A stretch of 21,929 nucleotides of DNA from Paracoccus denitrificans (GTDB lineage Bacteria > Pseudomonadota > Alphaproteobacteria > Rhodobacterales > Rhodobacteraceae). Shown one piece after another: positions 7,213 to 14,441 of the stretch. Location of the stretch: assembly GCA_005768755.1 (NCBI GenBank), contig VAFL01000027.1:1-21929 (forward strand). The letters are read 5' to 3'. The first letter of the stretch is position 1. The number at the start of each line of letters is the position of its first letter. Below the pieces are notes generated by a model. The model was given only the letters and a program-made list of their open reading frames with translations. It ran no database searches and was not told the DNA's origin. The position numbers were made by a program, and so were the translations under genes.

Positions 7213-8033
7213 CAATAGTCGCTCCCCACTTTGGTGTTGGTCAGCGTGAAGATCCGGTCCATGATCTCGTCGGCGCTGAGAATGCCGTAGCCAATGGGAA
7301 TGGTGCGCCGGGTCGCCGTGTCGAACAGCACCAGAGCCGGTGTCTCATTCCCGCCAATGCCCATCCGCGCGCGCTGGCCACTGTCGACTGTGTATTTTGG
7401 GAAGTCCCGGCTGGGTCCACCATCCATCGAGATCGCCATCACAGCCATACGATGGCTGTCAGCAACCGAGCGCAGGATCGGGGCGAACACCTCGCACGCC
7501 CCGCAACTCTGCGCGAAAAAGTAGAACAAGCCATATCGCTGACTGAGATTTGTCAGCACGGCATCGCGATCGGCTTTGCGGTTGTCCAGCCAAGCGCGCT
7601 TGGCGACCGTGTTGACGGGCCTTTGAAGCGTGTAATCCAGGTCGGGGTGTTGCCAGAGCGCCCGCTGCCAGGTGTCCGAGAAGGTCGAAGCGCGATCCAG
7701 TTGCTCACGCTGGAACTGTACATAGGCAATCACATTGGCCTCACTCGGATCGAGAATGGCCCGGGCCCTGAGCTCATCAAGCTGCCGGGTGATCGCGGTC
7801 AGGCGCTCGGCCGCCGACTGTTCTGAACGAGCGGCGGGTGGTTGCTCCGAGGGCGGCTCGGGTCTTTCACAATAGAACCATTGCCCGAGGCGCCGCTCGC
7901 CGCAGTAAAACCCATCACCCTCCTGCGGCGTCACGATCTGGCTCGCCGTTCTGTCGATGGTCTGGGCGCTGGTGGTTACCGGAGCCGTCAACAGGGCGGC
8001 AATGAGCAAGGCGCAAGACATGCGGCCGGTCAT
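7212..8033 (-). CDS. traF: TraF, thioredoxin-fold pilus assembly protein with CxxC
   Basis: Periplasmic protein of the F-type TraF/TrbB family, needed for pilus assembly. The 273-residue form starts at ATG 8033, which has GGAG about 7 nt upstream and overlaps the preceding small ORF as ATGA. It begins with a signal peptide (L-L-I-A-A-L-L-T-A-P-V-T-T-S-A-Q). A Cys-containing motif F-Y-C-G-E-R-R-L-G-Q-W-F-Y-C-E precedes a helical region. The thioredoxin-like domain follows, with F-F-A-Q-S-C-G-A-C-E and the active-site pair Cys177/Cys180. F TraF itself lacks the redox pair whereas F TrbB has one, so this protein could combine both roles. A longer frame reaching 8144 is rejected as a start because it overlaps the small ORF and puts the signal peptide inside. 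Confidence 0.92.
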   Translation of the reverse strand: MTGRMSCALLIAALLTAPVTTSAQTIDRTASQIVTPQEGDGFYCGERRLGQWFYCERPEPPSEQPPAARSEQSAAERLTAITRQLDELRARAILDPSEANVIAYVQFQREQLDRASTFSDTWQRALWQHPDLDYTLQRPVNTVAKRAWLDNRKADRDAVLTNLSQRYGLFYFFAQSCGACEVFAPILRSVADSHRMAVMAISMDGGPSRDFPKYTVDSGQRARMGIGGNETPALVLFDTATRRTIPIGYGILSADEIMDRIFTLTNTKVGSDY

Positions 8034-8248
8034 CGCGCGTCTCCCGCTTTCGTTCCTGCAGGCGCAACAGGTGTTGGCGCGGAAGGCCGGAGGAAGCTGG
8101 ACGGGACGCTGCAGCATGAGAAATCTGGGGGTGTCGGGGCGCAACGCGTGGACAGCACAGCGACGATGGGTCTGGCTTCTGAACCATGGGTGGGCGGGGC
8201 CATGAGGAGAGCAGCCAACGAGAGGAGCGGTTCGGCGATCAAGGGCAC
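8030..8248 (-). CDS. Small exported or membrane-anchored hypothetical protein (72 aa)
   Basis: A short ORF between traN and traF, in the position where F carries trbE, but I see no TrbE similarity. It has a hydrophobic N-terminus (P-L-I-A-E-P-L-L-S-L-A-A-L-L-M-A), which could be a signal peptide or anchor, then a Pro/Ser-rich tail with three Cys (T-R-C-A-P and S-C-C-S). Its TGA overlaps the traF ATG as ATGA, the same coupling seen across the operon, which is the main support. The GTG at 8248 is preferred because GGGAG lies about 8 nt upstream; TTG 8254 would add two residues. Function is unknown, and it could be a chance frame. Confidence 0.45.
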   Translation of the reverse strand: MPLIAEPLLSLAALLMAPPTHGSEARPIVAVLSTRCAPTPPDFSCCSVPSSFLRPSAPTPVAPAGTKAGDAR

Positions 8249-8250
8249 AA

Positions 8251-8376
8251 TCAAACTCCCTTCCTGAAGGGTGGCGACGAAATTGGAACCGAGAGAAGAT
8301 CAGGTGGAGCGGGAGCGCGAGGCTTGCTCAATGCCGCTGGCCGAGCCGCAGATACAGGAGCGGAGAAGCTGTTCAT
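8251..8376 (-). CDS. Possible 41-aa Pro/Ala-rich ORF coupled to traN
   Basis: The ATG at 8376 overlaps the traN stop as ATGA, and the TGA at 8251-8253 overlaps the TTG candidate start of the next small ORF. It would encode a 41-residue Ser/Pro/Ala-rich peptide beginning M-N-S-F-S-A-P-V-S-A-A. Third codon positions are less GC-rich than in the neighbours and no domain is visible, so only its position supports it. It fills the otherwise empty gap of about 120 bp between traN and the next ORF. Confidence 0.25.
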   Translation of the reverse strand: MNSFSAPVSAARPAALSKPRAPAPPDLLSVPISSPPFRKGV

Positions 8377-10244
8377 CCGCCGGTCCCATGCAGGTCGTAA
8401 TAGTCGTTTATCTTGTCCTGAATTTGCCGCATCGTCTCGACCTCGTCAGGCAATTTGGCGGCGTCCATGAACTCCTTGTAGACCTCCGTGAAATCCATCC
8501 GCGAAAGGTCGAGGCGCGCAAATTCCTCGATTGTGAAGCCCTGACACTGCTCCCTTTTGGGAGCGCCCCAGGGCTTGCCGAGCTGCATACGTCCCTGTTC
8601 CTGCAGGATGCGGCTGAGTTTGCTTTCGAAGCAGCAATAAGCGGTGCGCTTCGTCTTGCAGATCCCCAGGAAGCTGGACGAGCAGTAAGTGCCCAGCTTG
8701 TGGCAGAACCCCATGCGGTCCTTGATATCGAGGCGCATTTCACTCTGTGAGCACGCGAACATTGCGAGGAAAGGCGTCGCCAGGGCCGCGATGGCGGTCG
8801 GACCGCCCGCCAGGGCGCCAAGGCCAGCCGCCGCGGTCAGAATACCCGAGGACTTGCCCGCGCAGCAGTTGATCAGCCCGAAGACCGGCTTGTGGCAAGT
8901 TTCCCGTGCGCCCTTGAAAACCGTCAGGTTATTCTCGTCAAACTCCTCCCCGGCCTGGTCGATGGCGTGAAGAGCAACCAGCGCATCCTTGAACTCCGTC
9001 GAGGCTTCCCGAACGATCGGTTCGCATTCGCCGTTGATGCAATAAACGTCATTGCCGCAGATATATTGGGGGGCGTCGTCAGTCGCACCGCTCGGTGTCG
9101 GACAACGGTAGATTCTTTCGAGAACCTTGCAGGCGCTGCCGTCCGGCTCCTCGTCCAAGCATTCTGTACGCAGATACGTACATTGGCGGTTCCCCTCGAG
9201 TTCACCACAATCATTGGCAGAGGAGATGCGATTGCATTGATAGGTGCGCTCCCAGGCCCAGCAAGGCTGCGTCACGGGCAACCCATCGACGATCCTGGTG
9301 ACAGGGTCGCTTGACGTGCAGACCTCGCTGTCGAGGACGCAGTTTTGGTCAGCGGCGTTTCCTGCGCACATCCCCTCGTTGCGGGTGATCACTGGAGCAG
9401 CCGGTTCATCCTGTCGTGTGAGCCAGTAGTTACCGGTCGAAACGACCGTGCCCGGATGATAGAAACCCGGGGTGATCCCCTGAGCCTCGGCCGAGCACTT
9501 CACCTCCACGGCGGTATGGCCAAGACGCCTGCAATCGGGTGCCGCCGTATAGCCGTAGGCCGCCATGCTCCCACAATAGTCGATCGGCCGGCTTTCCCGG
9601 CATATGCCAGAGGCGATCTCATCGTCGAACGCGGCGCGAGCAGGATATGGACCGCCGTCCTGCGGCATCGTGCGCAGGCGCCCGGCATAATAGGTGTACA
9701 CCGTGCGCCGATCGGCTCGGACATCCAGGCTCACAGGGCAGGTGCGCGTCTCCGGATCCACCTTATCGCCAGCATTGCACGTCGCTTCGTAATATCCGGC
9801 GCTCCCGGCAGCAGGCGGAAGCGGCACGCATGTTCCGCTGCTCCCGCCATAGTCTTCGCCCGCCAGATAGGTCTGCGGATCGTCCTCGACGGATGTGGCG
9901 CGAGCCGTCGTCTCGCGGATTTCGAATGTGCTGAACGTCGGGCGGCTGCGCTCGGCATCGGTCGTGATGCGATACGCCTGATTGGAAGATTTGGCCGCCT
10001 GGGCGGCGGCCTCAAGCCGCTCTGGATCGCTGAAATAGGAGCCTTCCGGAAGGGTCGTTCCGGAAAAACCTGGAACCGCAGCGGCCTGCGCGTCGCTTGA
10101 GGGGACCAGCGCGGAATCCTGCCGCTTCTCCGAACCCAAGTCCTTGCCCTGTTGGCGCGCCTCCTCGAGCGTCATCTGCCCATAGGCTGGTGCGCCTACC
10201 CCAGCCGTGGCGAGAAACATGAGCCAGGCAACGCCCCATCTCAT
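8373..10244 (-). CDS. traN: TraN, cysteine-rich outer-membrane mating-pair adhesin
   Basis: Outer-membrane protein that stabilises mating pairs by contacting a receptor on the recipient cell. It has 623 residues (F TraN 602) with a clear signal peptide (W-L-M-F-L-A-T-A-G-V-G-A-P-A-Y-G-Q). About 30 cysteines are spread over the mature protein, dense in the segment Y-I-C-G-N-D-V-Y-C-I-N-G-E-C and in the C-terminal Y-C-S-S-S-F-L-G-I-C-K region. One hydrophobic Ala/Gly-rich stretch, A-A-A-G-L-G-A-L-A-G-G, occurs late. The ATG overlaps the trbC stop as ATGA. Its many disulfides make it the obvious client of the DsbC-like protein in the same operon. Confidence 0.95.
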   Translation of the reverse strand: MRWGVAWLMFLATAGVGAPAYGQMTLEEARQQGKDLGSEKRQDSALVPSSDAQAAAVPGFSGTTLPEGSYFSDPERLEAAAQAAKSSNQAYRITTDAERSRPTFSTFEIRETTARATSVEDDPQTYLAGEDYGGSSGTCVPLPPAAGSAGYYEATCNAGDKVDPETRTCPVSLDVRADRRTVYTYYAGRLRTMPQDGGPYPARAAFDDEIASGICRESRPIDYCGSMAAYGYTAAPDCRRLGHTAVEVKCSAEAQGITPGFYHPGTVVSTGNYWLTRQDEPAAPVITRNEGMCAGNAADQNCVLDSEVCTSSDPVTRIVDGLPVTQPCWAWERTYQCNRISSANDCGELEGNRQCTYLRTECLDEEPDGSACKVLERIYRCPTPSGATDDAPQYICGNDVYCINGECEPIVREASTEFKDALVALHAIDQAGEEFDENNLTVFKGARETCHKPVFGLINCCAGKSSGILTAAAGLGALAGGPTAIAALATPFLAMFACSQSEMRLDIKDRMGFCHKLGTYCSSSFLGICKTKRTAYCCFESKLSRILQEQGRMQLGKPWGAPKREQCQGFTIEEFARLDLSRMDFTEVYKEFMDAAKLPDEVETMRQIQDKINDYYDLHGTGG

Positions 10245-10981
10245 GGCTTCGACTTTCGCATGTTGGATAAGCCGATCTCGGCAACCCGAGCGCCAGGTCC
10301 CTTGCCGGCGGCGAACTGCTCAAGCGCATATTCGAGCGTCACATTCCCGATGAGCCGGTCAAAGGGCGGCAGCTTGGTCTGACAGTTGAAGCCTGCACAA
10401 AGGTCGAAGTCGGAAGAGACCGAAACGTAGGTTGGCACCGCCTGAACATCGAAAGCACGGAACAGACGAGGATCGATGCCAATGCTGGTCATGTCGTCGC
10501 GGGTCACCACCTGGCCCAACTGGCGCATGAAGGCCTTCGCCGAGTTATCGGGAAAGCCGCGAAAAACGACGACACCGCCTGCTTGCGCCGTGTCGGCGAT
10601 GAGACGTTTGAGCGAAGCCTGGGGCATGGAAAGGCTGGCAAAGACGATCAACTTGGGCGCGTCGCCACCGGGCACCGCGGCATTGGCGGCCGCGCCTTTC
10701 ACAATCTCATCGAAATCAACCGCGCCGGGCGGGCCTTTTGGAAGATCGCTGGCGGAAACGCGGCGCATGTTCGCCATTCCTTGGTCCTGCGCCTCTCGCG
10801 CATCCTCCCGGAATGTTGCCCCGCGATCCTTCACATGCTCGACAAGCGCCTCGGCATCGGCCTTCATTTCGGCCGAACGCTTGCGGATCGCATCGACGTC
10901 CTGCCCGTCTATTGTTTGCGCAAGCGCGGACAGGCCGACCGTTCCGACGATAGCGAGAAGTCCAAATCTGATCAGGCGCAT
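10241..10981 (-). CDS. trbC: TrbC, F-type pilus assembly protein
   Basis: Periplasmic F-type TrbC, which acts with TraW in pilus assembly. It has 246 residues (F TrbC 212) and a signal peptide (F-G-L-L-A-I-V-G-T-V-G-L-S-A-L-A). The domain from about residue 108 has the pattern L-I-V-F-A-S-L-S-M-P-Q-A-S-L, a thioredoxin-like core in which the CxxC site is replaced by S-M-P-Q. It continues with D-P-R-L-F-R-A-F-D-V-Q-A-V-P-T-Y-V, the conserved cis-Pro region, then a small pair of Cys (L-C-A-G-F-N-C). The start has an AGGGGAGGGGGG Shine-Dalgarno and lies 12 nt after traU. Confidence 0.93.
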   Translation of the reverse strand: MRLIRFGLLAIVGTVGLSALAQTIDGQDVDAIRKRSAEMKADAEALVEHVKDRGATFREDAREAQDQGMANMRRVSASDLPKGPPGAVDFDEIVKGAAANAAVPGGDAPKLIVFASLSMPQASLKRLIADTAQAGGVVVFRGFPDNSAKAFMRQLGQVVTRDDMTSIGIDPRLFRAFDVQAVPTYVSVSSDFDLCAGFNCQTKLPPFDRLIGNVTLEYALEQFAAGKGPGARVAEIGLSNMRKSKP

Positions 10982-10993
10982 GACCCCCCTCCC

Positions 10994-12013
10994 CTACAGC
11001 ACACAGCAGTTGCGCTTGCGCCAGACGAGGTAGCCCATGTCCTCGCCGCCGACGGGAAAGGCGCGACCAGCGTCCGGCGGCATGGTCGAGGCGCCGATGG
11101 CCGAGCAGGCAAACCGCCCGCTGACAGTCGGGATCGGATTGACCATTTGGAAGCGATATTGCTGCTTGCGCATGATCGGCATCAGATACTTCTTGCAGAG
11201 TCCGGCCGACCCCATGGTGCCCCAGGCGAGAGCCTGGCGGTGCATCTTGTAGGCGAAGCGGGACAGCGCCAGCCTGGAGGACTGCACATGGCCGATCGAG
11301 GCAGGTATATTCCCGTTCAGCGGATACATGCTGCCCTGGCACCCCGCACACCAGAAGAGCGGGTCGAGCGGGAGGCCGACCGTTCCCGCGATGCAATCGC
11401 CCGCGCACGCGGCCTTTGCGATCGGATTGGCAAAGACGATCGCTTCGGGATTGTTGAGTGCGCTCAGACTATCGTCCTGCCAGAGGGGGTCGACCTCCGT
11501 CATGTACGCGATATCGAATGATGCCTGCTCGAAGCAGAGGAAGTCCGTCAGGATTTCCATCCAGTAGAGCAGCGGGTACACATACCAGTGGACGTGCCAT
11601 TTAGCGGTGCTCTGAGACCGACCGCCCACCATTGAGGGACCGGCCAGATAGCCCTGCCCAATATCAAACCCCGGGGAAATGCGCACGCCTCCAAGGTTTG
11701 GGAAGCACCACGGCTTCATCGTGACGTCAGCAAGGCGGACAGGCTCCCAGAAGCCGACCGAGATGCCGATACGAGGCAGCGGATCGGCGCAAGCACAGAT
11801 CGGCGAGGCGGGATTGCTCGTGTCCGGACGGCCGCTAGGCCACAGCCGCGCTCCGCCAATCGACAGCGGAAACAGGCATGACCAGCAGACGTCGGTTATC
11901 GGATTGACGAATTTTCCGTTGCAGGTTGGCCCGGCCGCAACTGCGGGGCTTGCGAAAAACATGCAGCTCAGAAGAAGCGCAAGCGCGGCGCCGACGGTGC
12001 GAAGCCAGGTCAT
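10994..12013 (-). CDS. traU: TraU, mating-pair stabilisation and DNA transfer protein
   Basis: Periplasmic cysteine-rich protein of F-type systems, needed for DNA transfer and mating-pair stabilisation. The form from ATG 12013 has 339 residues (F TraU 330). A signal peptide (A-L-A-L-L-L-S-C-M-F-F-A-S-P-A-V-A-A) is followed by the family opening C-N-G-K-F-V-N-P-I-T-D-V-C-W-S-C-L-F-P. Further Cys motifs occur in the middle (C-F-E-Q-A-S-F-D and F-W-C-A-G-C-Q-G), and the C-terminus is R-N-C-C-V-L. The ATG overlaps the previous small ORF as ATGA. A frame reaching 12208 exists but places the signal peptide internally, so it is rejected. Confidence 0.95.
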   Translation of the reverse strand: MTWLRTVGAALALLLSCMFFASPAVAAGPTCNGKFVNPITDVCWSCLFPLSIGGARLWPSGRPDTSNPASPICACADPLPRIGISVGFWEPVRLADVTMKPWCFPNLGGVRISPGFDIGQGYLAGPSMVGGRSQSTAKWHVHWYVYPLLYWMEILTDFLCFEQASFDIAYMTEVDPLWQDDSLSALNNPEAIVFANPIAKAACAGDCIAGTVGLPLDPLFWCAGCQGSMYPLNGNIPASIGHVQSSRLALSRFAYKMHRQALAWGTMGSAGLCKKYLMPIMRKQQYRFQMVNPIPTVSGRFACSAIGASTMPPDAGRAFPVGGEDMGYLVWRKRNCCVL

Positions 12014-12282
12014 TTTGCCTCTCCCTCGTTTGGGCTCATCAATGCCGCATCCGCCCGGTTCTTGCGGGTCCAGTAGAGCCCCGTCTGCAAGAGCGTTGCG
12101 ATGAGGAGGCAGGCTGCCAGCGGGGTTGCGAGGCCAGGCGCCAGCGTCTGCAGATCCTCGAAGAGGAACAACGTCCCGGCCAGAGCCAGACAAAGCACCT
12201 GCCAGCACAGGCGCAGGCGCCGCAGCTCTGCTGTTTCGGGTGCCGCCATCGGGGTGCGGAGCAGGTCGAGCCAGAGCGGCAT
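12010..12282 (-). CDS. Small two-helix membrane protein between traW and traU (90 aa)
   Basis: Hydrophobic segments at about residues 24-41 (L-R-L-C-W-Q-V-L-C-L-A-L-A-G-T-L-F-L) and 49-70 predict two inner-membrane helices in a hairpin, with a hydrophilic C-terminal tail. The ATG at 12282 overlaps the traW stop as TGATG and its TGA overlaps the traU ATG, so it is translationally locked into the operon. F has no gene at this position. I do not recognise the family. A local accessory to pilus assembly is plausible by context only. Confidence 0.75.
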   Translation of the reverse strand: MPLWLDLLRTPMAAPETAELRRLRLCWQVLCLALAGTLFLFEDLQTLAPGLATPLAACLLIATLLQTGLYWTRKNRADAALMSPNEGEAK

Positions 12283-12938
12283 CACTTGCTCACTCTCGCA
12301 GGCAGGACCATTTCGGAGACGCGCATCACCGTTCCGGCCCGCGTCACGACAGCCGGTGTGTGCCGGATGCCGAACCTATGGGTGAGTTTGCCTTCCTGAT
12401 CGAAATAGAAACGTCGCTTGCGGGCCGTCATCGCCTCGATCGGCGATCCGTTGACGAAGATGATCTTCGCCTTTGCGTCAGCGAACTGCCGGGTCGCCCA
12501 GTCCAGTTGCCCCGCATCATCGCCGTCGACAAAAACAAGATCCTGCCGGATCACAACGAAGTCGAGCGGATTGATCCTCTGTCCCGCGGAGGCGATTAGG
12601 TTTCCCTTCTGGTCGCGAATGTCGCGCTCGAGCGTGATCGCCGGATCGAAATTCCAGCTTCTGGGCTGGTCGGCCGCTGTAATGCCGGCGACGGGCGTGG
12701 GACGCCTGACCTTCGCCTCCACCCTTTTCGCGAACATGGCGTTGACCCGGTCGAGTTCACCGGTCGCCTGCGCACGGCGCAAACGCGTTTCGATCGTTGC
12801 CAAAAGGTCGGTCTCGATCACCGGGAAGGTCTGGCCGACCTGGCCGAAGTCGCGAGCCTGGCTACCTACCGAGCCTGTGAGAAGCAGGGCGGCTCCGATG
12901 CAGCCCAGCCCCGCAAAGGTTTCGACCGCGCGGTTCAT
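12282..12938 (-). CDS. traW: TraW, periplasmic pilus assembly protein
   Basis: Periplasmic F-type protein working with TrbC and TraU. It has 218 residues from ATG 12938 (F TraW 210). The signal peptide (L-G-C-I-G-A-A-L-L-L-T-G-S-V-G-S-Q-A) is followed by D-F-G-Q-V-G-Q-T-F-P-V-I-E-T-D-L-L, the typical TraW N-terminal motif. A C-terminal region follows with I-N-P-L-D-F-V-V-I-R-Q-D-L-V-F-V-D-G and a thioredoxin-like sequence without CxxC (I-R-H-T-P-A-V-V). The ATG overlaps the S26 peptidase stop as ATGA; the longer frame to 12977 lacks a proper signal at its start. Confidence 0.93.
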   Translation of the reverse strand: MNRAVETFAGLGCIGAALLLTGSVGSQARDFGQVGQTFPVIETDLLATIETRLRRAQATGELDRVNAMFAKRVEAKVRRPTPVAGITAADQPRSWNFDPAITLERDIRDQKGNLIASAGQRINPLDFVVIRQDLVFVDGDDAGQLDWATRQFADAKAKIIFVNGSPIEAMTARKRRFYFDQEGKLTHRFGIRHTPAVVTRAGTVMRVSEMVLPARVSK

Positions 12939-13471
12939 AGCACGGGTGTCCCCACGCCGATGATCTGGCGCTGGCAAACCAGCCCAATCTCGGCGTAGCG
13001 GCTGTCAAAGCCATCCTTGTGCGCGGTGCCAACATAATAGCAACCGCCGGGAATGACGCCGGTCTTTCCGGGGGAAAGGCGCTCGCCCAGGCGCGTGCGC
13101 TCTTTCATGCGGGCGACGTCGCGGCCATCCACCCGCACGATCGGACCGTCATGCGTAACGACATCGCCTGGCATGCCGTAGACGATCTTGCCGAACATCT
13201 GCGGACGGTCGCCGAAATGCCGCCGCAGCAAGGGCGAGCGAGGCGGATCAAAGAATATATAGTCGCCCCGCGCGGGAGCAACGCCGCGGCGGATCAGGAA
13301 TGCCCAATTGGGCAAGGACTGGGTCGCATTGATCAGAAACAGATGATGCACTCGCCAGTCGGCGATCGCCGAAAGCGCCATGCTTCCTGCCACGAAAATC
13401 GCGAGCAGAACCCAGAGCCGCCTGGTCGCGGCCGATCCCCGTTCGCGGACCTCACTGGCCATTGCCGTCAC
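12935..13471 (-). CDS. Conjugative-transfer signal peptidase, S26 family (TraF/LepB type)
   Basis: A 178-residue protein with one N-terminal membrane helix (about 19-36, V-L-L-A-I-F-V-A-G-S-M-A-L-S-A-I) and an external catalytic domain. The Ser-Lys pair of S26 peptidases is visible: Ser52 in T-Q-S-L-P-N-W and Lys95 in F-G-K-I-V-Y-G-M-P-G-D. A C-terminal G-G-C-Y-Y-V-G-T with D-G-F-D-S-R-Y is the conserved S26 box. It probably processes pilin or other exported Tra proteins. In RP4, TraF of this family cyclises pilin; cyclisation here is not shown. The start is GTG 13471 with GGAGG five nt upstream, overlapping trbI by 20 nt; ATG 13462 is an alternative. The F plasmid itself lacks this gene and uses host LepB. 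Confidence 0.92.
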   Translation of the reverse strand: MTAMASEVRERGSAATRRLWVLLAIFVAGSMALSAIADWRVHHLFLINATQSLPNWAFLIRRGVAPARGDYIFFDPPRSPLLRRHFGDRPQMFGKIVYGMPGDVVTHDGPIVRVDGRDVARMKERTRLGERLSPGKTGVIPGGCYYVGTAHKDGFDSRYAEIGLVCQRQIIGVGTPVL

Positions 13472-14105
13472 CGGGGCCTCCGAAGGTCGATACGGAGGGG
13501 GTTGGACGACCCGTCACAGGCTGAGCGGGATATTGCGCGGGCACGTCAGCGCCGGCTGTCATCGGATCAAAGCCTTGGAATGGCTCGGTGGAAGGGTCGG
13601 GAGGGAGATTGGGCACAACCGCCGGTGCCAGAGGCTGCTGCATTGGTTGTTGCCGCTGGGCGGATGCCGGCGCGGGAAGCCTGATCCCGGCTGCATAGAC
13701 GGCGCGGCGCAAACCATCAGTGATATCGGGGACGTTTTTGGTCAGGACCGCTTCTCCGACCAGAACGACATCGCCCTGTGCGCTGCGCTTTTGCAGTTCG
13801 CCATCCAGCGCTGCCATAAACGCCTTCATTTCCGCCTCGACCTGCGCAGGAGGAGCGGATGAGCGAGCCTGTGCCTGCACATATTCCCCGACGATGTTCG
13901 ACAGGCGCGCGGCCACCAGATGGTCGCCCGGCGGGGTCAGAAGCCTCTTGGTCACCCACATCGACCAGATGAGCGCGATCGCCACAAACAGTCCGGCGAA
14001 AAGCTGCGAACGCGACAGTCCGGCAAAGCGGGCCTTCTTGCGAACCGGCCCGTTGGTCTTTCGAGGCGGAGGGGGAAGATCGAGTTCCGATTGCCGGTCA
14101 ACCAT
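13452..14105 (-). CDS. trbI: TrbI (F-type), pilus assembly/retraction protein
   Basis: Inner-membrane protein of F-type systems that affects pilus length and retraction. It has 217 residues against 128 in F TrbI; the extra length is a Pro/Gln/Ala-rich C-terminal tail from about residue 145. One membrane helix lies at about 34-50 (Q-L-F-A-G-L-F-V-A-I-A-L-I-W), after a basic, Pro-rich cytoplasmic N-terminus. The periplasmic region that follows holds R-L-S-N-I-V-G-E-Y-V-Q and the family-like V-G-E-A-V-L-T-K-N-V-P-D-I-T. ATG 14105 overlaps the preceding small ORF by 8 nt. Confidence 0.88.
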   Translation of the reverse strand: MVDRQSELDLPPPPRKTNGPVRKKARFAGLSRSQLFAGLFVAIALIWSMWVTKRLLTPPGDHLVAARLSNIVGEYVQAQARSSAPPAQVEAEMKAFMAALDGELQKRSAQGDVVLVGEAVLTKNVPDITDGLRRAVYAAGIRLPAPASAQRQQPMQQPLAPAVVPNLPPDPSTEPFQGFDPMTAGADVPAQYPAQPVTGRPTPSVSTFGGPGDGNGQ

Positions 14106-14436
14106 GACGGTCCTCCAGTTTGGGCAGCAGGGCATGGCGCCGGACGATCAGCACTGCGCTGGACAGGAGCAGATGGGCTGCGAGCACGGTCATCCGGAAG
14201 CTTGCCAGGCGGTCAGGCGTGGCGGCGACGTAGCGCGACGCAAGGTTGGCAAGCTGATGCATCAGCCCGTCGAACGAGAAGCCGCCGATCACGATGAACG
14301 CGAAGGCGAACAGGCCCCACGTCAGGAGCAGCGTCGTTGAAATCACTCCGGCGACATGGAGCAGGACGAAGAGCATGGTCGCGAGCGGCGGATTTCTACG
14401 CCGCCGCCGAGCCGGCTGAAGCAAGGGAAGCGACAT
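14098..14436 (-). CDS. Small membrane protein between traC and trbI (112 aa)
   Basis: The protein starts with a very basic stretch (P-A-R-R-R-R-R-N-P), then one long or two short membrane segments at about 20-52 (M-L-F-V-L-L-H-V-A-G-V-I-S-T-T-L-L-L) and another at about 81-98. The charge pattern predicts a cytoplasmic N-terminus. It begins 5 nt after traC and overlaps trbI, so it is part of the operon. I do not recognise the family. F has no clear equivalent at this place; TraP or another small Tra membrane protein is a weak possibility. Confidence 0.75.
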   Translation of the reverse strand: MSLPLLQPARRRRRNPPLATMLFVLLHVAGVISTTLLLTWGLFAFAFIVIGGFSFDGLMHQLANLASRYVAATPDRLASFRMTVLAAHLLLSSAVLIVRRHALLPKLEDRHG

Positions 14437-14441
14437 AGCTT

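Noticed and set aside
8034..8144. Longer N-terminus for TraF (start at 8144)
   Set aside because: Would place the signal peptide inside the protein; ATG 8033 has a good ribosome binding site and ATGA coupling.
12014..12208. Longer N-terminus for TraU (start at 12208)
   Set aside because: Overlaps the small membrane ORF and puts the signal peptide after residue 65; ATG 12013 couples by ATGA.
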